Source of the DNA: Adineta ricciae
Lineage: Eukaryota; Rotifera; Eurotatoria; Adinetida; Adinetidae
Length of the DNA: 64,000 nucleotides
Direction of reading: 5' to 3'
Assembly: GCA_905250025.1 (NCBI GenBank)
Contig: CAJNOJ010000138.1
Coordinates: forward strand, 124,001-188,000
The position numbers were made by a program, and so were the translations under genes. Positions 33,636-46,605 of the stretch are shown here, in pieces. The notes beneath the pieces are model-generated. The model saw nothing but the letters and a program-made list of their open reading frames with translations. It had not been told where the DNA came from and did not search any database. Numbering within the stretch: position 1 is the stretch's first letter; each line of letters starts with the position of its first letter.

Positions 33636-34803
33636 TGCATAGTTATTAAAACGAACGAAGTAATTTTTGTAAATCCGCAAGAAAAGTGTTAAGAGCGAGA
33701 GAATGGAGCTATTACACAAGGATACATAAAAGAACAGAAAAGAAGAAAAAAAAAGAAAAAAATTTGTGTTCTTTGATAAAAACTATTACGTGTCGAGAAG
33801 TGCAATAAGAATGATTAGGTTAAAAAAAACATGGACTTTCTACTCAACGACCCTGAAACACAATCATCACACGTTCTTCTGTTCCATTTGAATCAATATA
33901 GCATCTCGCAAACAACGACGTTTTTCTCCTTCTCATGCTCTCTCACACAGACGCACACGCATTCACGTTTTGAACGGAACTGTCGAGTCTTACATGACAA
34001 AAACATCGGTGAGAACTACTCGAGACCGCACGAATGTTGATCATTTAATCCTATCGTGATATTACGAAACATAAACCTGTTTCGATCTTCGTATATGACT
34101 TTATTGGCTGACTGCAATTTGCACCAAATGTTACATTATTCAATAGCTTCAGTCAATAGGAAAAAGATACAAAAATAACCATTTTTTTATCGTGTTTAGC
34201 TATACAGATCACATGATATGTTTACGCTGACAGAAAATGATAGATATCGATATAACATAATGGAAGCATCATGCCTGTCAACACTTCGTACCGGATAATT
34301 ATAATCTCTTTCTGTTTTGCCTCTTGATGGGCTTTCTCGGACGTCAGAGTCAAAGTTGATCCTTGTTTTCGACGTATTTCTCGGTGTAATCAGAATCATC
34401 TCAAGTGATAAATTTATAGAAAATTCTTGAAGCTTTTTCGCAATACTATATCAATTCTGATCATTCAGTAATAGTATGAAATCTTAGAGAGTTCACCTTA
34501 GAATCGTTATTGTTGTACTTGTCTATGATCTGTGTTACAAAGATATTCGATAATCACAGCTCTAAATACTACTATCATCGATATGTGATGCATTGTATTC
34601 AATGATACCATTCCAGGACTGTACGAAAACATATGCTTCATCCTACTTAAAACAACTTATCCTTATCGACGTCATAGTTTATTGAAGAAATATAAAAATA
34701 ATATTGCTTGTCAACGCAATTAGATAACGACGATCGCAATACTACTATATATACATGAAGAAAAGGTTCTGTACTATATACAATCACTTTAAACAAAAAA
34801 ACC
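33636..34803. promoter_or_regulatory. Divergent promoter region
   Basis: Between the nuclear receptor and the peptide precursor. A TATATATA word at 34746-34753 lies about 50 bp upstream of the peptide ATG and is a plausible TATA box. No other gene recognised. Confidence 0.5.
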
Positions 34804-34995
34804 ATGGATCGTCGTTTACTTGCTCTCGTTGTAGTTGCAACCATAATGGTGTCTCTTTCAAATGGTGGTCCCGTTCGCAACAACGAATTGAATTTATTCA
34901 AACGGGATCTACATAATGTAGATATCATTGACCAAGCTGTTACGGACCTCGGTGAACAGAATTTAGGCCTACGCAAACGGGATATACAACTTTGA
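34804..34995 (+). CDS. Candidate secreted peptide (neuropeptide-like) precursor
   Basis: 63 residues. MDRRLLALVVVATIMVSLSNG is a signal peptide with a likely cut after the Ser/Asn/Gly stretch. The rest contains two Lys-Arg sites in similar settings: LNLFKRDLHN and LGLRKRDIQL. Cleavage would release an acidic peptide between them and a C-terminal DIQL tail. That layout fits a prohormone convertase substrate, but there is no amidation Gly. Preceded by TATA and an A-rich leader ending AACCATGG. No Cys. Family not recognised. Confidence 0.6.
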   Translation: MDRRLLALVVVATIMVSLSNGGPVRNNELNLFKRDLHNVDIIDQAVTDLGEQNLGLRKRDIQL

Positions 34996-36352
34996 CGCGG
35001 ACTTTGACGGCACTACAGAGTGATAATCTTAATGAAAGTTTAAATATGCGTGAACGGAATTAACACAATTCAGAACGTAGATAGAAAAGAACTTGTCAGT
35101 ATGAAATTGTGGCAATAAGACACATTTACAAATTTTGCTCGCGTTTTCAATCCCTTTATTTACATCAACCCATCATGTAATTAGAAAACAAAATATAAGC
35201 TTTTCTATGTCTTTTCCCAACAAATGCATATTTGAAAAATAATAAATTTTCATTTTAAAACTTCTTTCGACACTTTGTGACGGGAAAATATCCACAAACG
35301 TCGTGTGATTCTACGTACTGTGCAAAGATCTTTTCGAGAGATCAAGAGATAATATTGCATAGCTATAATTGGAGAAATTTAAATGCTTCAACTTAATTTC
35401 ATTAACATAACATCATACGTTTTCTGAATTTTTATATTTAATCATCCTACTAACTTATTTAACTGGAATATTCCGGTACCAATGCTCTTGTCTTATTGAC
35501 TACTGACTATTTTCTATGAAAGCTTATCAAAATTTTCATTATCTACGAAAACATAAACGTTTCTTTAATTACATTTCAGATAAAATTCATCTTTTCGCCA
35601 ACAGATCATGTTATTATTCGAAAAGCTTTTAGAATAAATCATTTGTTCTTGTGTTAACCATAATGTAAACTATTACGGAATGGAGCAAATAAGACAAGTT
35701 TAAGGTCCGAAATTAATTTGATTGCGAATGATTCCATCCGAGAAAAGCGATATATATCATCTATATCGCCATCCAAGTGAGATAGTATGGTGCTTATTAG
35801 GGAAAATGTATCGTTTATGCTGATCGTTGATTGTTACTTTCCAAATTGTTTTTGAAAGATTCCGAAAGCGAATATTTCTTAAAAAACTCAATCTACTATA
35901 TGAGCGATTGTTTTCGAAATTGAACAATTTAGATTTTTCTCAGATAAGAATATATCATTTCATAGCTTCATAGAATGGCACATAACCGTCGAAAGCTTTC
36001 TTGCTTCTTTTTTCACTTGACATGTAATGAAATGCTTTAAAATTGATTGGATATAACATAATCAGTTGTTCAATGTAAATCGCACAGAAGAAAAAAACAT
36101 TTCAATTGATATTTGAATGCGAGAACATGATTACTGCTTGTGCATAACGATGACTATGACATTCATGTTTTTTCATTAATTGATTCTCTTGATATTGTCC
36201 ATTTAATTAACATGCCTTCTATTCATTCGAACGTATTTCGTTATTTCATCATCATACATGAAACAGGTCACGCTTGATCTATTCATTCTCTATAAGCACA
36301 TGTTTGTTTTCACTTCTTACTCAGATACTTTATACGACTTATTGCATCAATC
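34996..36352. other. 1.36-kb AT-rich intergenic
   Basis: No gene, RNA gene or repeat recognised. Confidence 0.45.
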
Positions 36353-36568
36353 ATGTTAATTGCTCCATGGTTCTGTGACGGTTGTGGTCGGACAAATGGT
36401 ATTACCAGATACCAATGTCAACATTGCCGAGGATTCAATACATACGATTTATGTGATCAATGTATACTGCGTGCGTCCACAATACATCCATATCATAGAT
36501 TTGCCCTAGTACAACAAGCAGGAGCTGGTACACCAAATTGGAGACCACCAGTAGCCGTACAATATTGA
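36353..36568 (+). CDS. ZZ-type zinc finger small protein
   Basis: 71 residues, nearly all one ZZ domain: CDGC, CQHC, then YDLCDQC and HPYH provide the Cys4 plus Cys2His2 ligands of a ZZ finger in the usual order. ZZ fingers bind protein N-termini or modified tails. A stand-alone ZZ protein is short, and an upstream exon cannot be excluded, although MLIAPWFCDGC starts directly at the fold. Confidence 0.75.
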   Translation: MLIAPWFCDGCGRTNGITRYQCQHCRGFNTYDLCDQCILRASTIHPYHRFALVQQAGAGTPNWRPPVAVQY

Positions 36569-36986
36569 AAAAAAACTTTTAGTCTTTTGACAGCCTGTAA
36601 AGCTATCAGCTTTGTTTTTACTACTGTATGCACGCCTCGTGTAGATGTTCATTGCTTTAATATTTGTAAAATCCGTAATAAACAGAAAGTGTGACCCGAA
36701 AGGGAAAAATTTAAGCGGCGTAAATAGAGCATTGCAATAGTATGTCGTCTAACTTTAGAAAAGAACCTGCAAAGATGAAGTCTTATGTAGTTTTAAATAA
36801 ATAATTATAAAAATGCAGATGTTATCGACTGGCTTTTGTCTTGAAAAAATTTGACATAATCTATTTACATAATAAAGGGTTAAGATTAATGCTTTCATCA
36901 GTGCGATATACAATATAAAAAGGATTTAGTTGTGGACTTACAAGTCATATATGGTCAAAACAAAAATGTAATCGACTGAAACTTAA

Positions 36987-37256
36987 TCAATACAATTCAG
37001 CGGTGTTTAGATAATTAGTACTATCATATCCACCAGTAGCTAATACTCTTTCATTCGATAAAATAGATGCTGTGTGTCCAAATCGTGCACCATTCAAATT
37101 TCCTGTTGTCGTCCAACTACCGAGTGATGGATCATACAGATCAGCACTATCAAGACTAAGACCACTACTGGCGTCTCCGCCAGTGACCAATACTTTTCCA
37201 TTGACTAAAATGGATCCTGCATGGAAATATCGTCTCGAATTCATAGATCCAGTCAT
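36987..37256 (-). pseudogene. Kelch-repeat fragment
   Basis: Two kelch motifs in one frame: RRYFHAGSILVNGKVLVTGG, SADLYDPSLGSWTTTGNL, RFGHTASILSNERVLATGG, then NTAELY and a stop. There is no complete propeller and no clear start, so it is a relic or a terminal exon. Similar to the fragment at 20005-20167 but on the other strand. Confidence 0.65.
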
Positions 37257-37916
37257 TCTCGGCCCTAAAAAGGAAACAAATGAGCATAGTGGCGAAGAAT
37301 TATTTATTAAATAGTTTAATACAAATTTATTTAAATCTTTTATTGGTTATTTGATGAAATAGATCTATGTACTTTTCCAGTTTTACGCAGATTGATGTGT
37401 TATAAAGCTTCTGGAAAATGTACTTAAAATAGAACAAGTGGCTGTCTTATACAGTCATTCCGGGGGAACAAAGTCTTAGTTATTTGGCTTTTTTCTATAA
37501 TTGTCAAACGTAAAATGGAAATTGGAACACTTCTGATAAAATGTGGATAAAAATTTACTCGAGCAACTGATTTTCCCACCAAGTCAAAAGCCATATGTGA
37601 AAAAAACTGAAGGTTTTGTCCTTTTGAAAGAAAATATTTCTGCATTTTCTTCTCAGTTCGAATGTATCGTACACACATCAGAATTTTTTAATGAATAGTT
37701 TTATTAACCTTTTTGGTCTGTGTGGAAGCATTTCCAACTGTCTAAACCCGTTCTATTCCGTTCTCACAGTCTCACCCTTAAGACCTTCATGTTTGCTATG
37801 GCATTTCAAATTACTTGTTTAGCTGTCTTGTAGCTAAATTTTTTGTAAAACTCTCAACCCTTTCTCGAAACTACGAAGCAATTCATTTATACGATCAATA
37901 TTGTACGAAGATATTT
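37257..37916. other. Intergenic before block B
   Basis: No gene recognised. Not similar to the sequence left of block A beyond the 43-bp edge. Confidence 0.5.
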
Positions 37917-37958
37917 ACAACAATAAGGTATGAACTTTTCACGAAAAAACAAATAGTA

Positions 37959-38890
37959 AATAAGACGAGAAGACGTAGAATAACTATTAGTCCTCCATAA
38001 GGCCCCAAAAAGTGTTGTTTTTATATGCAAAACATCAGGGCACTGCATCAGTGTACAAGAACATGATCATGGTGCGCAGGAGGATAAATACTTCGTATAG
38101 TTCCTCTTTCACTGAAAATTTGATATAAAATTGATATGCAATTAGGTAAATGACGGCGATATTTGAATATTTCCCAAACAAAACTGACTATAAAAGCATT
38201 TCAATGTCGACGCAAACATTGAATTTTCTGCTGGACAACCGACTTCGATTCCGGGAACGGCAAATACTGGCGAAATCACCGGTATTTCCCCTTAGATATG
38301 GATACCTACTGGGTATGCACAAGTATTTGATTGACAACAATATAGCGAAAGAGTCGGTTATTGGAATTGTATCCTAATATATCCATGCTTCGCATGAGAA
38401 ACGCTGTATTGATATAATACTGATTCAAGTTAAGCACGTCGTAAACGATCAGAACATTTATTCGAGGTGCGGATATCAGGTGACTTTGATATAGAATTAG
38501 TGAAATAAACCATTCAGTATGTGGAATTTTGAATAGTGTTGTCGATTTAGATTTGAATATTTTGTTGTAATAATGCTTGATTACTACAGAATTTTTCGAG
38601 AAAAAAGAATATCGGTTCGTGTTAACAGAAAATAATAACGAAATCAAATTCTGAGTGACAAATTGACTTAAATCTCTGGAATAAAATTCAAGTTGAAATG
38701 ACACTATTTCACGATAATCAATGGTTGATTGAGAACACGGACAATTTAGTGCACTTCTATATTTATCCACGATTTGCTCGGAGTGAGAAAGTGTGGGAAT
38801 ATTACAGATATTAGAGAATAGTTGATTGCTTTTCAAAGTCAGAGATACTTAAACTGAAGTATATCGTGAAAAGACTCCTGTTTTAGAAAA
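37959..38890. pseudogene. Degenerate conserved stretch, block B copy
   Basis: Counterpart of 8863-9779. The plus-strand piece with RFRERQILAKS is kept near 38245-38280, but other frames differ by stops and indels. Parent family unknown. Confidence 0.4.
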
Positions 38891-40355
38891 TTAATGTTTA
38901 TTTCTCTTTTCAAAATCTCCAATGACAAAAACTTGGTCTTTTCTCGAGCGAAAACATGATAGCCGAGAGAGTTTCTGGACTACGAGCGAAACGTAACAGT
39001 GCGGATAAATCGGAAAGAAATGATAATCATCATCCATGGTTTTCAAAGGGCCATTCATCGACGAGAATGTTTGTAATATCGATAAGAAAACGAAAACGAG
39101 TAAAGATATTAGCAGATACGTTTCGTAATATTTGTCGAATATACGCAGATAAGTATCGTAGAGAACCCAAAAGCCATGCCAAAGGAAGAGACACGATGCA
39201 AATGCCAACGCGTGAACGATATTTCGATGAAATTGAGGAAAATTCGACACGAAAAGTGTCCAAAATTTATTGTTCCAAGTCTTATTTTCACCGTAGTATT
39301 GTAAATACATCAGAGGGAAATACAGTGGATAACCAATGACGATGCAAACCCAAATGGATTTGCTGATTTCATCGGGATACAAATATTGATCGAGAATAAC
39401 ATAGAATCCATGCCATATGATAATCGTGATATTCGAAATAAGAATTTCATAAAGTACAAAATTCATTAAATTCACTTTCCATCGACTCATCTTTACAAAA
39501 ACAAATTCTCTCAAACATACTTCGTCTCCTTTCTAAACAAGAACATACCTGTTCGGTTTCTAATGGACATTCAAACTGAATACAATATTCAATTGAGTCA
39601 TAGGAGACTACAAATGGTGCGCAGACTAAATCTGATAAAGTTCCAGTAAGTGCCATTAATGCAAAAATGGCTGCCAATGAAAAAACAAACATAAATCCCC
39701 AATCTTGCGACGTATATTGATCCAAAATCGTCCACATCATTTGCCATTGAATAATATACAAAAACGCTAATATAAATATATGAATTTTCATGATGATTTG
39801 TTTGACAATCATCTTTTGTTTGTTAAGAAAATGGTAGAAAACATCTTGACCAAGGTAAAAGATGAGAAATGCGATTTCATCGATCACCCACGTTACCATC
39901 AATGATTGAGGAGAATACACGCCATATCCCTGGTCGGAATAATCTAATCCATCGAGATTGTAGTTTGACGCATAGCCATTCAATGCGTTTAACATCGTCA
40001 CGGTAAGATTCCATCCACAATCCCAGAACAGAACCAATAATGGAAAAAGAAAGCAACCAGTGAGAATCGGTTCGAGAAGAAATAGTATCAGATATGAACC
40101 TTTGGGTTCGATAGTTTGTTCCTTGTTTTGATTATCAACAATGGAAATTATTTGTGTTAGCCGACGTCGAATGGTATTTCGATCCGTTGATGGAAGCGGT
40201 TGTGATATTTCCGTATCGACGACATGAACTCGTTGTTGATTGAGCTCTTCATTATCGAACTGCTTTGAAATAACTGAAAATCGTCGAGGATTATTATTCG
40301 GAAGACTAATAATAGGAGTTTTGCCATCGACTACAAACGTCGGTGACATGATCAA
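38891..40355 (-). CDS. Fuseless-like multi-pass membrane protein, copy B
   Basis: Exons 40355-39549 and 39490-38891 with a 58-bp intron; 468 residues, the same exon lengths as copy A. Substitutions are scattered and conservative (for example WICIVIGYLLYF in A versus WVCIVIGYPLYF here). The Trp/Asp signatures WTILDQY, WHGFYVILDQY and WHGFWVLYDTY are intact. Both copies seem to be under coding constraint. Confidence 0.75.
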
Positions 40356-41031
40356 AAATTTGAATAAAACAGTACGGCAAACTCAATAAATCAAGATTAA
40401 CCTCTTCCAACTGAGTACTATGTTAATTTTTTCGTCCATCGTCTATTTACGTTTGTTTGTATATTTGCCAGAGAACGCATCGAATCGATGTTGATGAGAA
40501 AAATGTTTGTTGGTTTCAACTTGACTGACGATCGGTTCGAGTTAACGTGTCTACACGATGTTTTTATTTTTATTTGAAGCAAATTCACATAAAAGAACAT
40601 TGCTCATTAATTTCATCGTCCTACTTCACATATTATTTTGATTATAGACAAACAAACAATACTCATTAGAAATTATCGTTTCTATCGTGCTGATGTAAAC
40701 ATAAAATTTGACTTCTCTTTTTTTATTCTCTCTTTATTGACGTCAGCAACGAGAACCGTCCTTTTTCACTATTTGTTTTACATACCAAAGAAATCGACAA
40801 AGACATTTCTCAAGTACCTAATATTATAATTATTCTTCTCAATCACGGCATACCAAATCGAGAGCAACCATTACATTAAAAATTTCTTTTTCGTAAATAG
40901 TCGACAACATAGCACTTCGGGTTATGATACATTTCGTTTAATAGGCTATTTAACACATGATACAATCGAATGAGCTTTTACTACAGCTTGGTTATAGTCG
41001 AGAAAAATATTCACACGCACAAAACAAAAGT
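40356..41031. promoter_or_regulatory. Intergenic between fuseless-like and tubby-like genes, B
   Basis: Counterpart of 11249-11924 with scattered substitutions; the TTGACGTCA word is kept (40737-40745). No gene seen. Confidence 0.4.
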
Positions 41032-42389
41032 TCAATTACGAAATCGGTTGTGAAAAGCGCTCAATGCGATAGCGAATGCTTGCATAGCGGTGAGAGGATA
41101 TCGATAATCCAGAGCATAAGTTTTGTAATCAATACGACCGAATTGCATGATGACATTGCCTTGATCTAGAACAACTGAAAGATTTGTCTTTCATCAACAT
41201 AGAAATGTGACATACGTGCTAGTTGAAAGTTTTTATGTGACATTTGTTGGACACGGTTTTCAATGTATGGAAGATTGTATTTTTTACTTTCTAAAGTCAA
41301 AGAAAATGATCTAAACTGTAGATTTTGATCTCAAACGAACCATTATCGTAGATTGGTGCGACGTTTTTTATTTCAGTCCAGTTGTTCGCACGTCCAGCTC
41401 GCCATTCATTAATGATTGTTTCGTTCTCCTAAAAAACGACTTCATAAAAAAAATATTAACATACAATTTGATTTACTTTCAAAGGTTGGCTCGCAGTTTC
41501 GGCATCATGCATTAAAACTGTCAGTTTTCTTGGTTCATTCGTTCCGATTATATAAGTATTCTGCAAATTGATATTTCTCATTGACAAATTTTCTCATTTG
41601 ATGTCACTTACATAGATAATGGCAAGAGATTGTTGATTCATTTGATCATAAAGTATGTATTCGGTATCAATGATGTTCATACATTTTAATCTTGCAATGG
41701 CATTTTCATTGGTGATGTCTTTGGCAGATTTTTCATCATTTCCAATGAGATATTCTGAATGTCCACCGAGTTTGATATGTTTTCGTGCAGTTAAAAGAAA
41801 TGTCTAGAAAAAGTTCAGAGTAAACTCTTTTGCCGTCTCTCAAAATCAAAATATACTTGATCGTTGTCGTTTCGTCCATTGAAATACAATGCGAATGTTT
41901 TTGATAGGAGGCCTTCTTTGTGACAATGGACTGTACAATGAACGAAACCTGAATAATCTTTTGGACTTGGTGTATAAATGTATTTTATCGGATCCTTTTT
42001 GAGCAGATATTCGATGTCGACGTTGATATCAGTCGGTTCAATCACCTACAAAACGAAAAGAAATGATCATTTTTTAGAAGAATATGTGAGATCGAAAGAG
42101 AGAACTTGTGTTGTTGTTATTGTTGTAGATTCCACTGTTGATTTCACATCTTTTGTGTGTGGTTCTGAATAAAAAGATAGAATTTTGTTTTGACGAAGGA
42201 AAATGTGCTTTTTTTAAACCTTGTGTCGTTGTGTTATACATTGTTGGTACAATTTGATATAATATATGTAATTGTTCATCATCTTCATCCACATCATCGT
42301 GATTTTTACTAAAAATTAAAGATTCGGGTAGTTTTTAGGAAGGAATACTCGTCTAACTCGGCGTTTGTTTTTGGTTCGGGATGTGACAT
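41032..42389 (-). CDS. Tubby-like protein, copy B
   Basis: Nine exons: 42389-42358, 42308-42220, 42164-42106, 42045-41857, 41803-41612, 41560-41477, 41428-41341, 41290-41216, 41165-41032. Every exon has the same length as in copy A, giving 313 residues. The tubby landmarks FVHCTVHCHKEG, SHKNFQLA and the terminal QAFAIALSAF are unchanged, while introns carry most of the differences. The ATG lies only 136 bp from the transposon that begins at 42526, so its promoter may have been separated from upstream elements. Confidence 0.88.
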
Positions 42390-42525
42390 AGTTGCGATTG
42401 TAATAGAGAAAAAAGTCTTCTGAATGAAATGAACGAACTCGAGTTGTTTTATAGGTCGAAGAGGAGAAACAAGAGATTTTCTTACTATGTTTAAAGCTTC
42501 AACGTGATTGATTCTGCGTAGTTAA

Positions 42526-43181
42526 GGGGGAACCCCCCTCAGAAAGTCGATTTTTTTGAAAAATTTCGATTTTTCAAAAAACACATAATCTTATAGTCCT
42601 GTGTGTCCTCTTCAAGAATATGTATGATTTGTGTATGAACAAAGGTTATTTGACCTAGTTTTAGCCTGTTTAGTGAGAGTACTAATGAAAAAAACTGGTT
42701 TTCATCGATTTTTCCTTAGTTACCACGGTCTCATTGAGCCCCAGTTTTGTTTCTAGTATTGTAAAGCCTTCTAATCATCACTACGCTTGTTCTGACATAG
42801 GTGGGATGATTGAAAGAAAGACTGGGAATGGTATGTGGCGTACTGAAAACCTGGTAGGTCCAGAGGTTAGCTTGCGTCACGTTTATTATAAAAAATGAAG
42901 ATATAGCATTAGTTCATGAGTACTAAATAACAATACGAGCTGTTGCTGATCAAGTCCTAAGTAAAACTAACGTTGACCAGTACTAGTATTGACCACTACT
43001 AGCACTGACCGATAGAAAATTTTGGCCAATACTAAAAGTAATCTGCACCAGAATTTCCGACAGATAATACTGTATTCTTGTGTGGTTGACCACATGAGAA
43101 AAACCAAATCATAAGTTTTATTTCAACATGAAAAACGTAAATGATAATCCTATGTTATGATAATAGAAAAATATGTGGTAT
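42526..43181. other. Transposon left subterminal region
   Basis: No gene. Contains a local tandem set of TTGACCAGTACTAG/TTGACCACTACTAG-type words near 42973-43010, which could be transposase binding sites. Confidence 0.5.
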
Positions 43182-43840
43182 TTAGTTTTCAGAAAACAAA
43201 TCAATAAAACTGTCGAGTGTAAATGATACCGTAACTTGCTTGTAACAGGCATAATCACGAATATCACCAGGATATCTGCATCGAATTATTTGCTTGATTA
43301 TCGGTGGCCATTCGTATGTTTCATTGTTTTTCTTTGTCAATCGTTTTTGTTTACGTTTTGTTAATACTAACTGATATAAATCTTTGTAAAGTTCACGACG
43401 ACATTGAATGTCATTATTATTATCCAAAACGTTTTCCTGTAATCCTTTCGCTGATGCTGGTGTAACACTGACAGGTGCAGGTGGATAGTCATACTCCTCG
43501 CTGTAGTTGCTATTGCTACTATCATCGAGACTATGGTCTTCTGTATTATCTTGGTCGTCATCATCATGCATGTTCTGCAACGTAAAATAATTATGAATTA
43601 GTTTACAAACAACAATTGCGATTTCAAAATAAATCATGAAAAGAAAATATGCAAAATGGAACGCAAAGATTGTTGAGCTAAGAAACAACGCACTACAGCT
43701 GTAGAGTTGCTTGATGACTGTGTCGTTGTTATAATAGCTGCAGGTGGTTCAAGAATATTAGCAAGTTCTTTAGGAAATGGAACACTTTTTAGTTCAAATG
43801 CAGTTTTGAAATAATTGTACGATATTTGAAAATTATCCAT
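43182..43840 (-). CDS. Transposon accessory ORF
   Basis: Two exons, 43840-43697 and 43574-43182; 178 residues. The N-terminal third ends in a Ser/Thr-rich stretch, followed by a very acidic region (MHDDDDQDN) and a basic helix (LVLTKRKQKRLTKKNN). The C-terminus has CRYPGDIRDYACYKQV. It lies just downstream of the transposase on the same strand. Not recognised; a DNA-binding or nuclear-entry helper is a guess. The donor at 43696 was chosen to keep phase. Confidence 0.55.
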
Positions 43841-43925
43841 GACTACTTAGGTATAGAATGTAATCTAAAATATGAAATAGAATAAAAACCTATGCATATT
43901 TCATACAAAAAGGAAACAATAAATG

Positions 43926-46605
43926 TCAATATGCGCCAGGAATATATGCATCATCTGTAGTAATCCCGCTCATTTTCTCATGATCTGTAACTGTATGTTT
44001 AGGTCTTCCTTTTCTTTGAGCTTTGTTTTTTTCTCTTTCTTCGCGTTCTTTATCCAATCTTCTAAAAATTATTTTAGAAAAATAGCCACTTGAACGTCCT
44101 ATGGAAAAGTAACACATAGAGTAAGATTATCCAGGAAAATTCATTAGCATTCACCACATAAATTCTCTAAAAGTTTTTGTAGACTTTGATAACCATCGTT
44201 AAAAACTGCTACCGAAAGAGCAACACATAAGTCCAAGATGGTACCGGATGAGTAACGTCTCTTCGGAGCCATACTCCATAATACCGAATGAAATGATTCG
44301 TTCGGATTTTGAGACGAACCATGCAGAACTTTTTTCAGAACATCAGCTGTAATTTCAACCGAAAAAAAGACAAAAATATAATATGAAAAGAACTATTTGA
44401 TAACTAGAAAAAATAATCAAATCGATCTCATAAAACACAGTTCCGTTTCTAATCTAAATAGGTTGGTATTATACGTACGAGAAGCTGATTCTTCGAACAC
44501 CGGCCGTATAGCCTTCATTACTCCATGAGATAGACTATGGGGAGTATGATCATACTCCTTCCCTTGAAAAAAAGATATTCAAAAACGTACTTCCTTGGAA
44601 AAAATAATGAATTGGTAATCATTACCTTCTAGCAATGCTCTCAAATACCCGCAATATATTGGATCGCACCATTCATGATGAGGTTCATTATTCGTTGAAG
44701 CCTATCATTCAATAAAAGCACTTTTTATATTCTTTCAAAAGTCATATATCAACTTTATGCTTAAAAATTGCCCACACTGATTTGACCATTTCTTCCAGAT
44801 TTGTTTTATTTCTGACTATTGCTTGTCGGTAATAATACTTGAAATTGATAATCATGTCTACAAAATACGTAGATCAATAATCGAATTCAAATAAATAAGC
44901 AAAAATTAGGTGTTTTACTTTCCGTCATTCTCCCTGCACCAGATATCCCCTTCTTCCCATCGATAACAACGGTTTTCATTTCATTTTTTATCTTTTCTAA
45001 TCTATGTTTCATCTTCTTGCACCAATGATTAATGTCTTCGATTTTTTGCACAACTATATCTGGATATGGTGGTTCGTCCGTTAGTTTTACCATCGTCTTA
45101 GTATCACCATCACCAATGTAACTAAAATAGAAATAATCCACAAAATATCTTTATGAATAAGATAGAAAATTCGAATTGGTAATACTTATCTAAAGAACAA
45201 GCAAATGGTAGCGGCCAATATCACGAATAATAAAAGCAAAACAAATAAAACAATATGCAAAAGAGCAAATTTGACATGGCTGTGAAAATTTTCCTTACTT
45301 GACATATTTAACATTATACAATGAAATAGAACGTGTAAATAACCGATGAATACCATCAACTTCCATCGCTCCTAATAAAGAAGAAAACGATTGCTATTTT
45401 ATTTAAAAATTTTAGTTTGATACGTACCAGAAGATCCTTTGAAATTAATTTGGCAATTGTGGTTGCTAATTATTTCTTCATATTGTTGTCTGCTTTTCTC
45501 CTTTATACTTAACGCACCATCACAAACCGTGCATTTCTTTGACATTCGTTCGATATCCAACACCTGAAAACAAATTAAGACAAGCTTCATAGTTTTGATG
45601 CTACCTTTGGAGTTACACAACTCGAAAGAACAGCTGCTACACCATTGAGACTAGCAAAGCCGCGTTTCTGCCAACTTCCATCGCCTGAAACAGTCAAATT
45701 TCGAGAACCAGCTATTTGACAAGCTTCGTCAACAGCATTTTTCATTGATTCTTGTTGGTGTTGCTGTACAATAGGTACGATATCTTCCATTAACTTCACA
45801 AAGTATTCTTCTTCAATTGGAGGAGGTATGTTTAAAGCACCACAAATCTTTGTTAGTCCAGCATAGCCAACGCCAGATAAATTAGCTGCTAAAATTTGAA
45901 AAAAGTAAAGTTAGACTACCAAGTTATCAGTTCATAGAATCCATGACAGTTACCAAGAACAGAACGAATATTAATATCTCGATATCTTGTACTTGTACTT
46001 TGAGAAGACGAATTGCATCGAACTATGTTAGAGCATTGACATTCAAATTCCGTCGAACAATATAATCCTGAAATCATATTAAAAGAATTTAAAAAGATAA
46101 ATAGATGCATAGTACCTTCTCGTTTTGTCAAACGCATTATACCATTCCAGTTGTGAAAACATGATTGACAAATTGTATTTCGCATTAATTCTAGTAGAAA
46201 GCTATTGTGTATCACTTGGTAGAAGTCATGTTCATCGTTGTCCTGCACAAGCTGCGATTGTTGTGCATAAGTTTGAATCTTTTTCGACGATGGCCCTACG
46301 AATTGTTCGTTTGTTTTTTGTTTTGTCGATGAAGAACGTGTCATCGGTGGAGAAATTGACATTGAATATTCTTGTGACTTCAATGATATTTGTAAATTTG
46401 ATGAAATCGGTGATAATATTGTTGCATTGAACATGGTGTTTGCAACTGTTGATGACACTGGTGTAGAAGTTAAAAACGAAGTTTTTATGGAACTTTCACT
46501 CGTTTCGTTCTCCTTTGAAACCGAACGAGACGTGGATCGGGATAGATTGGTCAACCGTTGCCGTTGAGAATGACGAGCACGACTTTTGCTTTCAGGACGA
46601 GGCAT
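43926..46605 (-). CDS. Kolobok/Mutator-like DDE transposase
   Basis: Eleven exons in phase with no stop: 46605-46116, 46067-45954, 45888-45605, 45563-45428, 45371-45299, 45121-44919, 44857-44754, 44701-44626, 44562-44479, 44346-44155, 44098-43926; 642 residues. The Ser/Arg-rich N-terminus is followed by Cys pairs (ICQSC, CQC). The catalytic core shows SGDGSWQKRGFASLNGV (first Asp), CTVCDG, AMEVDG, YIGDGDTKTMV (second Asp), GKKGISGAGRM, then EPHHEWCDPIYCGYL and SQNPNESFHSVLWSMAPK, all in the family order. The tail is a basic helix. It appears functional. The family is known in Pfam as the Mutator-like transposase domain; Kolobok is my match from the TTAA target. Confidence 0.88.

Noticed and set aside
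38956-39339. 127-codon plus frame antisense to the fuseless-like gene
   Set aside because: The equivalent frame in copy A is interrupted by stops, whereas the minus-strand exon is intact in both.
46125-46430. 101-codon plus frame inside the transposon
   Set aside because: Antisense shadow of transposase exon 1.
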